This document shows, piece after piece, positions 1 through 9,006 of a stretch of DNA of 64,000 nucleotides. The notes under the pieces are model-generated. The model worked only from the letters and a program-made list of their open reading frames with translations. It did no database searches and had not been told where the DNA came from. Numbering within the stretch: the stretch's first letter is position 1; the number at the start of each line of letters is the position of its first letter. The DNA is taken from NCBI GenBank assembly GCA_963719855.1, contig CAVRDK010000001.1, forward strand, positions 935,090 through 999,089, in the 5' to 3' direction. This stretch comes from CAIQPV01 sp963719855. Lineage in GTDB: Bacteria; Pseudomonadota; Gammaproteobacteria; Burkholderiales; Gallionellaceae. Position numbers and translations under genes: made by a program.

Positions 1-1232
1 ACGACAGCAAAGCCACGGCCCTGTTCGCCGGCACGCGCCGCCTCAATGGCGGCATTCAAGGCCAGAAGATTGGTCTGATCGGCAATTTCCTTAATGACGT
101 TGACGATCTGCGAAATCTGGGCTGACTGTTGGCCAAGATCCTGGATAAGGCGCGAGGATTCATTTACGGTGGTGGCGATATGAACCATCTCGTCAGCCGC
201 AGCATGGATGATGTCGCTACCGTGCTTCGAGTGCTCGCCCGATTCGGTTGATGCCCGCTGCACATCCTCGGCTTGGCTGGCCAAGGCTTCGAGTGTGTAG
301 GTCATGATCTCGACCTGCGTCGCCATCGAGTAGGCCTCCTGGCTTGCCTGAAGCGAGTTGGCGGCCACACGCTCCGAAACCACTGTGAGATCATCGGTAG
401 TTTGCAACACCTGCTCGGCGCTGGACTTTACGTCGCAGATGATGCTTTGCAATTTGTCCATGAATAAATTGAAGGCTTCGGCGACGAACCCGATCTCATC
501 CCGGCACCTTACTTCCAGCCGACGAGTCAGATCGCCCTCTCCTTTGGCGATACTGTCCAGCTCCGTAACAATGTTGCCCAGCGGCCTGGTAACGACATTG
601 CGGACAAATATATAGTTAAATCCAAGCAGCGCGAAGGCCACAAGAGTCGCCAAACCAACTGATTTCAGGGTATTGTAAAGAAATATCTCATTAACTTTTC
701 CGAGCGGAACTTTCATGCTCACGACACCCAGCAAGGTACCGTCCGGAACCATGTGGCACATCAAACAATTTTTCCCGAGATAATTTGTTTTACCGACCAC
801 GGGTCGGGCTATTCGCAGATACTCGCCATTGCCATCTGACTGGACATCCGAGAACTCAACACCTGTCGTGAGAACCCTTTTTTCGATATCGTTCGGTTTC
901 GATTCGGTGCCAATTCCAGGGCCGAACAGCTTGATGACCGGATCCGCACGTATTACTCGCAGGTCGCCAACTGTTGGCAGTTGTTTAAACTGTTCCAACA
1001 ACACATCCCGTTGAGCCACCGTTCCGGTAACCATCATGGTGGTAAGGCCGATGAGTGTCGCTTCGTGAACCGATGCCGAGCTTGTTTTGGCTTGGTCAAT
1101 CGCTTCCTGGCGGCTGACATAGCCCTGCCAAATGATCAATGCAGGCCAAGATATAAAAAGCAGGAGCCAGATCGAGAGGGTCAGTTTTATCCAAACCCTC
1201 ATATTGGACATGCGCTCAAAGATGGTTGCCAT
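1..1232 (-). CDS. Heme-binding methyl-accepting chemotaxis protein, 3' end outside window
   Basis: Membrane chemoreceptor expected to signal through CheA/CheW. The ATG at 1232 follows AAGGAG; the gene runs off the left edge. Residues about 12-35 form a first membrane helix, about 36-185 a periplasmic sensor, about 188-212 a second helix, followed by HAMP and a signalling coiled coil that reaches the conserved hairpin tip (NLLALNAAIEAARAGE) near base 20. The sensor contains CLMCH at residues 156-160 (bases 753-767), a c-type heme attachment motif just before the second membrane helix. From memory this matches DUF3365/Tll0287-like heme sensors; the ligand (redox, oxygen or nitric oxide) cannot be read from the sequence. 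No chemotaxis genes are adjacent. Confidence 0.88.
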   Translation of the reverse strand, partial: MATIFERMSNMRVWIKLTLSIWLLLFISWPALIIWQGYVSRQEAIDQAKTSSASVHEATLIGLTTMMVTGTVAQRDVLLEQFKQLPTVGDLRVIRADPVIKLFGPGIGTESKPNDIEKRVLTTGVEFSDVQSDGNGEYLRIARPVVGKTNYLGKNCLMCHMVPDGTLLGVVSMKVPLGKVNEIFLYNTLKSVGLATLVAFALLGFNYIFVRNVVTRPLGNIVTELDSIAKGEGDLTRRLEVRCRDEIGFVAEAFNLFMDKLQSIICDVKSSAEQVLQTTDDLTVVSERVAANSLQASQEAYSMATQVEIMTYTLEALASQAEDVQRASTESGEHSKHGSDIIHAAADEMVHIATTVNESSRLIQDLGQQSAQISQIVNVIKEIADQTNLLALNAAIEAARAGEQGRGFAV

Positions 1233-1260
1233 TTTTATCTCCTTATTATTATTTAGGCGC

Positions 1261-1500
1261 TCATGCAAATCTAACAACTTGCTCCAAATTCAACAGCTTG
1301 CTCATGGCGATACCTCGCTTATTTGTGAGCCATAAGCATTTAGATCCGACTACAATCATTTCATTGCCAAAAATGGGCAGAACTTCATTTAGCCACGGTA
1401 AACATGCCAAATCGATGACATGAACAGAACAGAAACGCCCAATGCGCTGATAAGCGCCAAGCAACCATAGACTAGCCTTCAATGAAAGTTTGTCAAACAT
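1261..1500 (-). CDS. Possible small hypothetical protein
   Basis: Open frame of 79 codons upstream of the chemoreceptor on the same strand. No clear ribosome binding site and no recognised domain; the product would be moderately hydrophobic. It may be a chance frame. Listed only because no other gene explains this stretch. Confidence 0.2.
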   Translation of the reverse strand: MFDKLSLKASLWLLGAYQRIGRFCSVHVIDLACLPWLNEVLPIFGNEMIVVGSKCLWLTNKRGIAMSKLLNLEQVVRFA

Positions 1501-1661
1501 GATGTCGCTGTCGTATTTTCATGTCACCAAATAGCATTTAATTACCCTTAATATGTCCCCCATACGTTCCCCGCTGAATGGACAGCTATTGCACCATTTT
1601 GTCAACACAGGTCTTGTAGTTATCGGCAGGTATGCTTAATTCTTTAGGTTCATGACAGTTC

Positions 1662-1682
1662 GGTAGTGTCTCAGTTTGAAAT
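1662..1682 (+). repeat. Left terminal inverted repeat of the IS1-type element
   Basis: 21 bp, an exact reverse complement of 6203-6223. It is followed within 10 bp by the TTG start of the first cargo gene. Confidence 0.7.
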
Positions 1683-1691
1683 CTTGAAGGG

Positions 1692-1967
1692 TTGACTGTC
1701 AACCCCTCGCAAGTTCATACTACAGCCACTATTATGTCGATACGTCCAAAAAATTTAGATTTGAGCCAACTCGCTCGCAGAATCGTAGCAGAGGCTACGG
1801 GCGAGGAAGAAAAGACTTTACCATCACCGCAAAAAAATCAAGCCGCCGTAGAACTTGGGCGGCTTGGTGGAAAGAAAGGCGGAAAGGCTCGCGCTGAAAA
1901 ACTCACTCCTGCGCAAATGTCCGAGATAGCTAGAACTGCCGCAAATGCACGGTGGAAGAAAAATTAA
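1692..1967 (+). CDS. Small basic KGGKAR-type protein, function unknown
   Basis: The frame can start at TTG 1692, just after GAAGG, or at ATG 1734 (77 aa, beginning MSIRPKNLDL), which has no clear ribosome site. The C-terminal half is rich in Gly, Lys and Ala (ELGRLGGKKGGKARAEKL) and resembles short nucleic-acid-binding proteins; no enzymatic motif is seen. It is the first gene inside the left element end, and its stop overlaps that of the convergent 162-aa gene by 4 bp. Its link to the neighbouring HTH/protease module is contextual only. Confidence 0.55.
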   Translation: MTVNPSQVHTTATIMSIRPKNLDLSQLARRIVAEATGEEEKTLPSPQKNQAAVELGRLGGKKGGKARAEKLTPAQMSEIARTAANARWKKN

Positions 1968-2452
1968 GCAGCTTCTCTTTCTTCGTCCGATGGCGCGCTT
2001 TTACGCTCTTCAATATCCTCAGTGAAATCCATTGGTATTTGTATCGGGTCTTCGTCCTCATGAATACTATTCCAATGGTCTGCGTCAAGAGTCAATTGCA
2101 ATCCATCACCAATCATTTGCTCACGTCGATTTATTAGAGACTTGTGCATCTGTTTCCGTGTAGCCTCATCAATATCAATCCAAAACGTTAGCTGTATATT
2201 GCCTTGTTTCGTTAAAAGCGCATGATTCGCCCGATACGGCCTTCCTGTTTTTTTGTCTTTTCTAATTTCTTCACGCGCAGCTTGTGAAAACTGCTTTGCA
2301 AGCAAATCAAGTGCGCTAACAGGTGTTGGAAGTTTCCATCCTTTGCCTACGGCAAATTTTGCCACCTCATGCATCTCTACTTCTTTTTTGCCAGTTTCAT
2401 CCTTGTAGTATCGAATGAGACGTTGCATTTCTTGATTCTTATTTGCCATCAC
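1964..2452 (-). CDS. Hypothetical protein downstream of HTH/ImmA-IrrE gene
   Basis: 162 aa, 11 bp after the HTH/protease gene on the same strand, so very likely its operon partner. It is soluble and highly charged; the N-terminal 40 residues look helical (NKNQEMQRLIRYYKDETGKK), and an acidic tail ends in DEEREAA. No catalytic motif or known family is recognised. In many genomes an ImmA/IrrE gene lies beside a toxin, repressor or target gene; whether this is such a partner is inference. Confidence 0.6.
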   Translation of the reverse strand: MMANKNQEMQRLIRYYKDETGKKEVEMHEVAKFAVGKGWKLPTPVSALDLLAKQFSQAAREEIRKDKKTGRPYRANHALLTKQGNIQLTFWIDIDEATRKQMHKSLINRREQMIGDGLQLTLDADHWNSIHEDEDPIQIPMDFTEDIEERKSAPSDEEREAA

Positions 2453-2463
2453 AAATCCTTTCT

Positions 2464-3609
2464 TTAAATACTAATAGGGGCAACATCACCCCATCCGTCA
2501 ACTATCGCACTAGGCGCGATTTTCGCCCTGATTTTTACTAAATGGTCGCGGAATAAATCATATCGACCTATCCGGCGTTGTAGTTGTCCTGCCACAAGTC
2601 CGGGGTGTAAATCTAATGTACGCGCAAAATTAACAATGTCTCGTTCGGCGAAGAATGGAGATTTCCTAGCAATAAAACTATCCAGCTTTTTTTGTGGGAC
2701 GCAGAATTCTGCTGCTGCCATATTTGCAATACGCTCTTCTTCCGAAACACCAGAACCAATTCCTGCACGATCCCCTTCTAATTCTGCATCAAGCATTGCC
2801 GCAGTACGCCCATGTAGACATAAGACATGCTCTAACTCGTGACGTAAAACAAACCAGAAATTGTCAATGCGGTCATACCGCAAAGACATTCCGATAACAG
2901 GGGAAGCATCATTTAACCAGAAACAAACACCGTCAATTTTTGCAGAAGGTAACGATTCAACCATTACAAAACGAATACCACATTCGGCAAGAATGCGAGG
3001 TACTTTTCTGGCTTCTTCTGGGGAAGAAAGAAGCATACTTAACTTGCCTATTGCTTCGCGCACGGCAGCATGGGAATAGCGCGGAACGATCATGTCTTTT
3101 GCGATTTCCTTAACCCGATATAGCCATGCAATTTGAACTGGGGTTGCATCAATTGAAACCTGAGTTTTTTTTGCTGCATGAGGCAGGATTTCTATTTCAT
3201 TAGCAGATTTCACCCCAAAGAATTTTGAAAGTGCCGCTTCAACTTTTGGGACATCACGAATATCATCAGCATCAATCCATCTGCGCTTTATCATTTCCGT
3301 TACTGGCAATCCCCCAAAAAGGTGAGCGCGAGTGGCGCGACCTGGATTGGGCATGACAGTGATTCTTGCTTTGGCGAGATCGAAGGATTTTTGAAGCTCA
3401 AGAAATCTTTCTGCCGGAACGTTGAATAACTCCTCCAATGCCAGCGCCATTTCAGTATTGATTGGCTGTTTGTCTGAAACTATTTTGTTAATAGATGTTT
3501 CACCAACACCTAGCACGATAGCCAAAACACGCTGAGACCATTCCCTTTCATCCATCAATGCCTGAATGAGTTGGCCGGGAGTTTTGAAGTTTTGAGTGTC
3601 TGTTTTCAT
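2464..3609 (-). CDS. XRE-type HTH protein with ImmA/IrrE metallopeptidase domain
   Basis: 381 aa. Residues about 10-75 form a HigA/XRE-like helix-turn-helix (LAIVLGVGETSINKIVSDKQ). Residues about 195-330 form an ImmA/IrrE zinc peptidase with HELEH at 257-261 and a likely third ligand Glu301 (NMAAAEFCVP). Proteins of this layout act as antitoxin-like or stress regulators that bind DNA and can cleave a repressor. It lies inside the inverted repeats of the IS1-type element, divergent from the transposase, and is followed by a 162-aa partner. The target cannot be deduced. Confidence 0.8.
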   Translation of the reverse strand: MKTDTQNFKTPGQLIQALMDEREWSQRVLAIVLGVGETSINKIVSDKQPINTEMALALEELFNVPAERFLELQKSFDLAKARITVMPNPGRATRAHLFGGLPVTEMIKRRWIDADDIRDVPKVEAALSKFFGVKSANEIEILPHAAKKTQVSIDATPVQIAWLYRVKEIAKDMIVPRYSHAAVREAIGKLSMLLSSPEEARKVPRILAECGIRFVMVESLPSAKIDGVCFWLNDASPVIGMSLRYDRIDNFWFVLRHELEHVLCLHGRTAAMLDAELEGDRAGIGSGVSEEERIANMAAAEFCVPQKKLDSFIARKSPFFAERDIVNFARTLDLHPGLVAGQLQRRIGRYDLFRDHLVKIRAKIAPSAIVDGWGDVAPISI

Positions 3610-3658
3610 GGAAACGAAGAATAATACAACCTGCGCAAAAAAGCAAACTGAATTATGC

Positions 3659-3687
3659 TTGACAATATAAATCAGTTAAGACATAAT
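3659..3687 (+). promoter_or_regulatory. Sigma-70-type promoter for transposase-mod operon
   Basis: TTGACA (3659-3664), 17-bp spacer, CATAAT (3682-3687), about 30 bp upstream of the transposase start and its TAAGGGG ribosome site. Only 24 bp separate the transposase stop from the mod ATG, so this promoter probably drives both. Confidence 0.65.
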
Positions 3688-3717
3688 TTCAACATGAACT
3701 ATGCTTAAGGGGTTTTC

Positions 3718-4596
3718 ATGAACGTCCTGCCAATTGAAAAACGCACACAGATCATTAACCTGCTGGTTGAGGGAACATCTATGCGCGCCACTTCCCGCAT
3801 TGCCGATTGCTCTATAAACACCGTTACCAAGTTGCTTATAGACGTTGGCACGGCCTGTAGCGAGTATCAGGACAATGCCATGCGCAATCTGACATGCAAG
3901 CGTATCCAGTGCGATGAAATCTGGGCGTTCTGCTACTGCAAACAAAAGAACGTAGCGCCGGAGCATGAGGGCGTTTTAGGTCATGGCGATGTTTGGACTT
4001 GGACAGCAATTGATCCAGTTACAAAGCTGGTTCCGTCTTTCATGGTTGGCAAGCGCACCGCCGAATATGCCAAGGCATTTATAGATGATTTGGCCTCTCG
4101 TTTGGCTGGACGTGTCCAACTGACCACCGATGGATTAAAAGCCTATGTTGAGGCTGTAGAGGGCGCGTTTGGGCGTGATATAGACTTTGCCCAACTCGTT
4201 AAGATTTATGGCACAGATGGAGTAACAACAAGTGATGCGCGCCGTTACAGTCCATCAGAATTCACGGGCGCAGAGAAAACGGTCAAGATGGGCAACCCGG
4301 ACATGAAGCACGTATCCACAAGCCATGTAGAACGCCAGAATTTAACCATGCGTATGTCTATGCGTCGCTTCACTCGGCTTACAAACGGGTTCAGCAAGAA
4401 GGTTGAGAACTTAGAACATATGGTCGCGCTGTACTTCATGCACTATAATTTCGTGCGCATCCATAAATCGTTACACACTACCCCGGCAATGGCTGCTGGT
4501 GTAAGCAAGAAGCTCTGGGAGATTTCGGATATTGCCGCGCTGGTTGCTGATACTGCTCCTACAAAGCGCGGCAGCTATAAAAAGAAAACGATATAA
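3718..4596 (+). CDS. IS1-family-like DDE transposase
   Basis: 292 aa in one uninterrupted frame. An N-terminal HTH (residues about 12-45) is followed by an RNase H-like DDE core with candidate residues Asp66 (QCDEIWAF), Asp138 (LTTDGLKAY) and Glu205 (TSHVERQNLTMR). Classical IS1 makes its transposase by programmed frameshift; single-frame relatives also exist. It sits in the middle of a 21-bp inverted-repeat-bounded segment rather than filling it, with genes on both sides. ATG 3718 is preceded by AAGGGG. The mod gene starts 24 bp downstream on the same strand. Confidence 0.8.
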   Translation: MNVLPIEKRTQIINLLVEGTSMRATSRIADCSINTVTKLLIDVGTACSEYQDNAMRNLTCKRIQCDEIWAFCYCKQKNVAPEHEGVLGHGDVWTWTAIDPVTKLVPSFMVGKRTAEYAKAFIDDLASRLAGRVQLTTDGLKAYVEAVEGAFGRDIDFAQLVKIYGTDGVTTSDARRYSPSEFTGAEKTVKMGNPDMKHVSTSHVERQNLTMRMSMRRFTRLTNGFSKKVENLEHMVALYFMHYNFVRIHKSLHTTPAMAAGVSKKLWEISDIAALVADTAPTKRGSYKKKTI

Positions 4597-4620
4597 TTTT
4601 TGTATTCTTGGGAAGATACG

Positions 4621-6248
4621 ATGAAAAAATCTAGCGCACAGCACAGCACAGCACAGCACAGCACAGCACAGCACAATTATACACATCTCTACCAAGTAAA
4701 AATCAACTTTTCTACGGGGATAACCTCGACATACTGAGGCGCAAGATTTACCCGGAAAGCGTGGACTTGTGCTACATCGACCCGCCATTCAATTCAAACC
4801 GCATATATTCTCAGATTTATAACAACATTGGTGGAGGAGATCGCGCACAGTCTCAAGCCTTTATGGATACTTGGGAGTGGGGTGATGAAGCTGTGGCAGG
4901 TTTATCCTACATCACCGATATTGCCAACTTACATAATGGAAAATTCACGATCCAAACGGTGGAGTTAATTAAAGGTTTGCATAAAGTGCTGGGGGAAGGC
5001 GACTTGCTAGCGTATATCGTTCACATGACATTGCGCATTGTGGAAATTCACCGCGTATTAAAGCCTACAGGGAGTTTATATCTGCACTGTGACCCTACCG
5101 CCTCACATTACTTAAAGCTGGTGCTTGACGGTGTATTTTGTGGGCAGGGTGGCGATTTTAAGAATGAAATTATTTGGCATTACAAACGATGGCCTTCTAA
5201 GAGCAAGCATTTTCAAACAATGCACGATGTGATTTTCTTTTACATCAAGAAAGCGGGTGAAAATGTTTTTAACACTTGTATGCAACCACTCACAGAAGGA
5301 ACAAGCAAGAGATGGCAAGGTCAAAAAAGCAAAGTCGAATTTATAGACGGGGTTCGTCAAGTTACACAAATGACAGACGAAAAATCATTGGGCACTCCGC
5401 AAGATGATGTGTGGGACATGCCAGTCATTAATTCTCAGGCAAAAGAACGTCTCGGATACCCGACACAAAAGCCAGAAGCATTGCTAGAGCGAATCATCAA
5501 AGCCAGTAGCAATGAGGGTGATGTAATTCTTGATGCTTATTGCGGGTGTGGAACAACGGTTGCAGTGGCACAGCGTCTAAACCGCAAATGGATTGGAATT
5601 GACATCACTTATCAAAGCATCGGTTTGATACTGTGGAGGTTGGAGAGAAACAATCTCCCAGATTGGGCTAACATTGAAGCCAATATTCAACTTGACGGAG
5701 TACCGCGTGATATGGATTCTGCTATTGCGCTTGCTAATCGTAAGGACGATAAAACCCGCAAAGAATTTGAAAAGTGGGCAATTCTTACCTATTCAAAAAA
5801 TCAGGCGCGGATTAACGAAAAGAAAGGCGGAGATGGCGGAATAGACGGTGTTGCATATTTCATGGTGGATGCCAACATCAACGGGAAAGCAGTATTCCAA
5901 GTAAAATCAGGCGGGGCAAAACGAGATACAGTCGCCACATTAAATAGCGATAGGCAACGTGAAAAAGCGGAGTTCGGTATTCTTATTACAATGGATAATC
6001 CAACACCATCCATGCGAAAAGAAATTATAGCTGCCGGGAAATACTATCACCCGATGATGAATCGTGAGGATGACCGTATTCAAATTGTCACTATCGCTGA
6101 ACTGTTAGAGGGGAAACGCATAGACTTGCCTATGGCAAGAATTGATATTGTTAAATCAGCCGAAGACCAAAGCCAATCAGAAGCGCAGGTTCCACTTTTT
6201 AAATTTCAAACTGAGACACTACCAGGAGCTTTGTTACGTAAGACTTGA
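4621..6248 (+). CDS. Phase-variable DNA methyltransferase-endonuclease fusion (out of frame here)
   Basis: ATG 4621 has a good ribosome site (GGGAAG, 6-7 bp upstream). After five codons comes (GCACA)8, then the enzyme frame. With 8 units the ATG frame ends at TGA 4735-4737; with 7 or 10 units it would read through to 6248. The enzyme frame itself has TAG at 4632 just before the tract. The methyltransferase is beta-class: motif IV DPPF (4779-4790) precedes motif I DAYCGCG (5532-5552), suggesting N6-adenine. The C-terminal part has a Mrr-like PD-(D/E)XK nuclease signature (GGDGGID about 5826-5850, QVK 5898-5906). GTG 4761 could only give a truncated protein lacking GDNLDILRR. The gene should be OFF as sequenced. 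Confidence 0.85.
4636..4675 (+). repeat. (GCACA)8 pentanucleotide tract near the start of mod
   Basis: Eight perfect 5-bp units begin five codons after ATG 4621. No frame through the tract contains a stop, so unit number alone sets the reading frame. In-frame states need n = 1 mod 3 (7, 10, ...). Confidence 0.95.
6203..6223 (-). repeat. Right terminal inverted repeat of the IS1-type element
   Basis: Exact reverse complement of 1662-1682, inside the last codons of mod; the coding frame continues 25 bp beyond it. Confidence 0.7.
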
Positions 6249-6627
6249 CGGGATGACAAAGCCTTGCCCGTCCATTCTTGGTTTTAGGTTGGCTACAAGT
6301 TCATGAAAGGACATTGGGTGAAATTTAGGTTCATCGGCAATTGCGCGTCCAGTATCGCCATGAACATCATCGCTTGCTGATAGAGGCAATACAACGCTCT
6401 CCACATTTTTGGTATACAAGGGGTGCTGTTACTGTTCATAGTAAATCATGGCAATCGGCAAGAATAGCAGGGCGATGTGGCGTTCTCAGTTGTTGCACTG
6501 CTCAGTGCGTCATCCGGCTTAAGTGTTATCCCATCATCGGGCCTAGCCAGCGCCGACAACGCATGTCCAAGCTACAACAGTATTATGAGTTTCGTGCGCA
6601 TTTCTCCTTCTCTATTTGAGCCAGTCG
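6249..6627. other. Intergenic region without a supported gene
   Basis: 379 bp between the element end and the response regulator gene. It holds only short frames. A 61-codon minus-strand frame (6234-6419) ends inside the mod tail and has no recognised motif; it may be a relic of the gene that occupied the site before insertion. Confidence 0.4.
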
Positions 6628-8250
6628 TTAACAACATGCCTTGAGAGACTCCATCAACTGAGCAAATCGCTTTTCCCCCGGCGACAAACGGTTTGCCTCT
6701 ATAAGAGCCTCACGCGCTTCAGCAACGATCTCCGCATCGGTTCCCATTTTTTTCAGGCGTGTGATGAGTACGTATGCCAGATTGAATAGTACTCGGGCAT
6801 TAGTTGGCATGGCCTCGCGCGCATTGCGCATCCAGATAATCGCGTCTTCAATATCACCCTCATGAGCCAGCAGCACGCCGTGATTCATCTGCTCGATAGC
6901 CGACTTGCTGGTGCTTTCCACGAGTGCGATTCCCTGTTCGCCCATCTGGGCATCGACGAAGATTTGTTTGACCTGCTCAAGTATTTTTATATTCTCGGGG
7001 TTATTCTTGACCTCTTCCTGCAACAGGCTAACTGCTTTTTCCTTGTCGCCTATATTCAGAAAAAACTGCGCAACTTCCAAGCTTGCCGCACTTTCAAGTC
7101 GTTGCGGCAAATTTTCCATGCGCTCGGATAGCTCATGGGCCACCTCGGTGGCCTTAATGGTATCGCCACACTGCTGATGCACCATGCCTTTGACCGTCAG
7201 GGATTTGAAACGGGCGGCCTCATCGTCAAAATCATGGTTCAGGGTGTCGAGGACACGCAGGGCTTCATCTGAATTGCCCTTGGCACTATATGCCTTCGCC
7301 AAGCCAGTATAGGCATCGGGTGTTTTTAAAATGGAGTGTTCGCCGAGCACCACACTTTTTTTGAAAGCCTTTTCGGCATTATCGAGCTTGCCAAGTTTGA
7401 GCGAAATATCGCCGAGTGTTTTCTGCCTGGCTACGGAATTCGGGGACAGGGCGGTCGCCCTTTCCAGCACCTGTTCGGCCTCATCGTGCTTGCCCAGCGC
7501 CTGGCAAACATGCGCCAGCCAGTCGTAGGCTTCGAGGTAGTAAGGGTTTTCTTCAACCGTGATTTCCAGCAAGGATTTGGCGCCATCGAGGTTGCCTTCC
7601 TGGAACATAACTTTGGCAAGACCTACCAAAGCCCAAGGCAGGTTCCGCTCGGTCACCACTTTCTCGAAGGTGCGCCGTGCCCCGTCAGCATTGCCACTGT
7701 CAAGCATGAGCTTGGCCTTGATCTTCAGCAGATCCACCGCATGGGCATCGTCAAATGTCAGGCGCTGGTTACACAGTTTAATTGCGTCGGCGTAGTCATG
7801 TGAAGCGGTCGCCGCAGCGATGTCGATAAAGGCATTTTTCTTGTTCCAGACCCTCACCAAACGCAGCCGCAATGCACCTGCGGTGATCGGCTTAAGAAGG
7901 TAATCATCTGGCTGAGCTTCAGCGGCACCCATGAAGATGTCGTTTGTCTTCTCGGCGGTGATCATCAACCAGGCACAGGCCGGTCCGATGAGGTTGCGGT
8001 GCCGGGCTTCTTCGAGGACATGCTGGCCAGTCTTGCCAACTCCAAGATTGTAATCACATAACACAACGTCGTATTTTTTGTTTTCCAGCTGTTTTAACGC
8101 TTCAGCGCCCGTGCTGGCGGAATCGATAAGCTTCGCATCAGCACCACAATTTTTCAGGGTTTGACGCAAGAGAAGATACATGTCCTCAAAATCGTCGATG
8201 ACCAGAAAGCTTTTGTTGGCGAATTCTGCCCCCTCTTGAGAATTGATCAT
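6628..8250 (-). CDS. Response regulator with TPR repeats
   Basis: 540 aa. Residues about 14-135 form a receiver domain (FLVIDDFEDM near the start, phospho-acceptor Asp in VVLCDYNLG, and a KP near 120). The rest is a long array of TPR-like helical repeats (about residues 150-530), including YYLEAYDWLAHVCQALGKHD. There is no DNA-binding or enzymatic output domain, so the output is probably protein binding. It is 30 bp downstream of a histidine kinase gene on the same strand, its likely partner. Confidence 0.85.
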   Translation of the reverse strand: MINSQEGAEFANKSFLVIDDFEDMYLLLRQTLKNCGADAKLIDSASTGAEALKQLENKKYDVVLCDYNLGVGKTGQHVLEEARHRNLIGPACAWLMITAEKTNDIFMGAAEAQPDDYLLKPITAGALRLRLVRVWNKKNAFIDIAAATASHDYADAIKLCNQRLTFDDAHAVDLLKIKAKLMLDSGNADGARRTFEKVVTERNLPWALVGLAKVMFQEGNLDGAKSLLEITVEENPYYLEAYDWLAHVCQALGKHDEAEQVLERATALSPNSVARQKTLGDISLKLGKLDNAEKAFKKSVVLGEHSILKTPDAYTGLAKAYSAKGNSDEALRVLDTLNHDFDDEAARFKSLTVKGMVHQQCGDTIKATEVAHELSERMENLPQRLESAASLEVAQFFLNIGDKEKAVSLLQEEVKNNPENIKILEQVKQIFVDAQMGEQGIALVESTSKSAIEQMNHGVLLAHEGDIEDAIIWMRNAREAMPTNARVLFNLAYVLITRLKKMGTDAEIVAEAREALIEANRLSPGEKRFAQLMESLKACC

Positions 8251-8280
8251 CGTGTTTGCTTTCTGGTACAGGTTGAAGAT

Positions 8281-9006
8281 TTACGGTAAGTGAAGCACGA
8301 AGCAGCCGCCGCCATAGGCGCCGCCATTCTCTAAGCCGATGCTGCCAGTCTTGCCCATGCGTTTGTGCATCTTTGCGACCATCGCCGAGAAATAAAGCCC
8401 TAAGCCGGTACTGCCCCCCTGAAAGTCAGTGCCGTGCATCGCATCTATCCCTTCCTGCACCATGCGGGCCGGGAAGCCGGAACCATTGTCTTCGACGCGC
8501 AACTCAAGCATCTCACCGGATTCGCGTATCGCCAATTTGATCTTGTCCTTGGTGTAGTGAATCGCATTGTTGAGCGCATGGCTGATAACGCTACCCACAA
8601 GAGCCTCATCAAATTGCCAGTACAAGGCTTCGTCATAGTCCATTTCAAAGGTGATACCCTTTGACTTGAGCAGGGTTTCCTGTTGGGAATAAATGATTGT
8701 TGCGAACTCACTTATGGACTGTGGCAACGGGTCAAAGGGGTAGATATGCTGCCCGACTTTGTAAAGCGTTAAGAGCTGGATCAGGTTGCTATTGATCCGC
8801 TTGGATTCGTATACCATATGAGCCACGTCCTGATAGGCAGGAAATGATTCCGGGGAAACTTGTTCTAACACCTGCTCTAATCCACCGATCAGGATGCTGA
8901 TCGAGTTCTTCATGTCATGAACCGACGATGCCAAAAACATGGCCGTGTCCGGCCTGGTTTCTCCTTCAGACCCGCTCGCATTCCCAGGCTGTAGATTTTT
9001 ATTCAT
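8281..9006 (-). CDS. Sensor histidine kinase without membrane segment
   Basis: 241 aa. A dimerisation helix carries the phospho-accepting His in SSVHDMKNSISIL (residue about 31), and the ATPase domain has N, G1 and G2 boxes (HALNNAIHYT, EDNGSGFP, GGSTGLGLYFS). There is no membrane helix or separate sensor domain, so input probably comes from a partner. The ATG overlaps the stop of the 70-aa gene upstream (ATGA), and the response regulator gene follows, giving a three-gene operon. Confidence 0.85.
   Translation of the reverse strand: MNKNLQPGNASGSEGETRPDTAMFLASSVHDMKNSISILIGGLEQVLEQVSPESFPAYQDVAHMVYESKRINSNLIQLLTLYKVGQHIYPFDPLPQSISEFATIIYSQQETLLKSKGITFEMDYDEALYWQFDEALVGSVISHALNNAIHYTKDKIKLAIRESGEMLELRVEDNGSGFPARMVQEGIDAMHGTDFQGGSTGLGLYFSAMVAKMHKRMGKTGSIGLENGGAYGGGCFVLHLP

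Larger units (their letters stand above)
1662..6223. mobile_element. Candidate IS1-type transposon with cargo (4562 bp)
   Basis: A perfect 21-bp inverted repeat bounds the segment: it starts GGTAGTGTCTCAG at 1662-1682 and appears as its reverse complement at 6203-6223. Inside are an IS1-like DDE transposase (3718-4596) and four other genes: a small basic protein, a 162-aa protein, an HTH/ImmA-IrrE protease and a methyltransferase-endonuclease. The ends begin with GG, as IS1 does. No target duplication is visible (left flank GACAGTTC, right flank AGGAGCTT), so the boundaries are supported by the repeat alone. The mod gene reads through the right end and stops 25 bp outside it. Confidence 0.65.

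Noticed and set aside
4471..4788. Minus-strand frame across the GCACA tract
   Set aside because: Its Cys/Leu-rich sequence is only the complement of the repeat and of the transposase gene.
4761..6248. Methyltransferase starting at GTG 4761
   Set aside because: It would lose the conserved GDNLDILRR region before DPPF and has no good ribosome site; ATG 4621 before the repeat tract explains the gene better.
6234..6419. 61-codon minus-strand gene
   Set aside because: No ribosome site or motif; overlaps the mod end.
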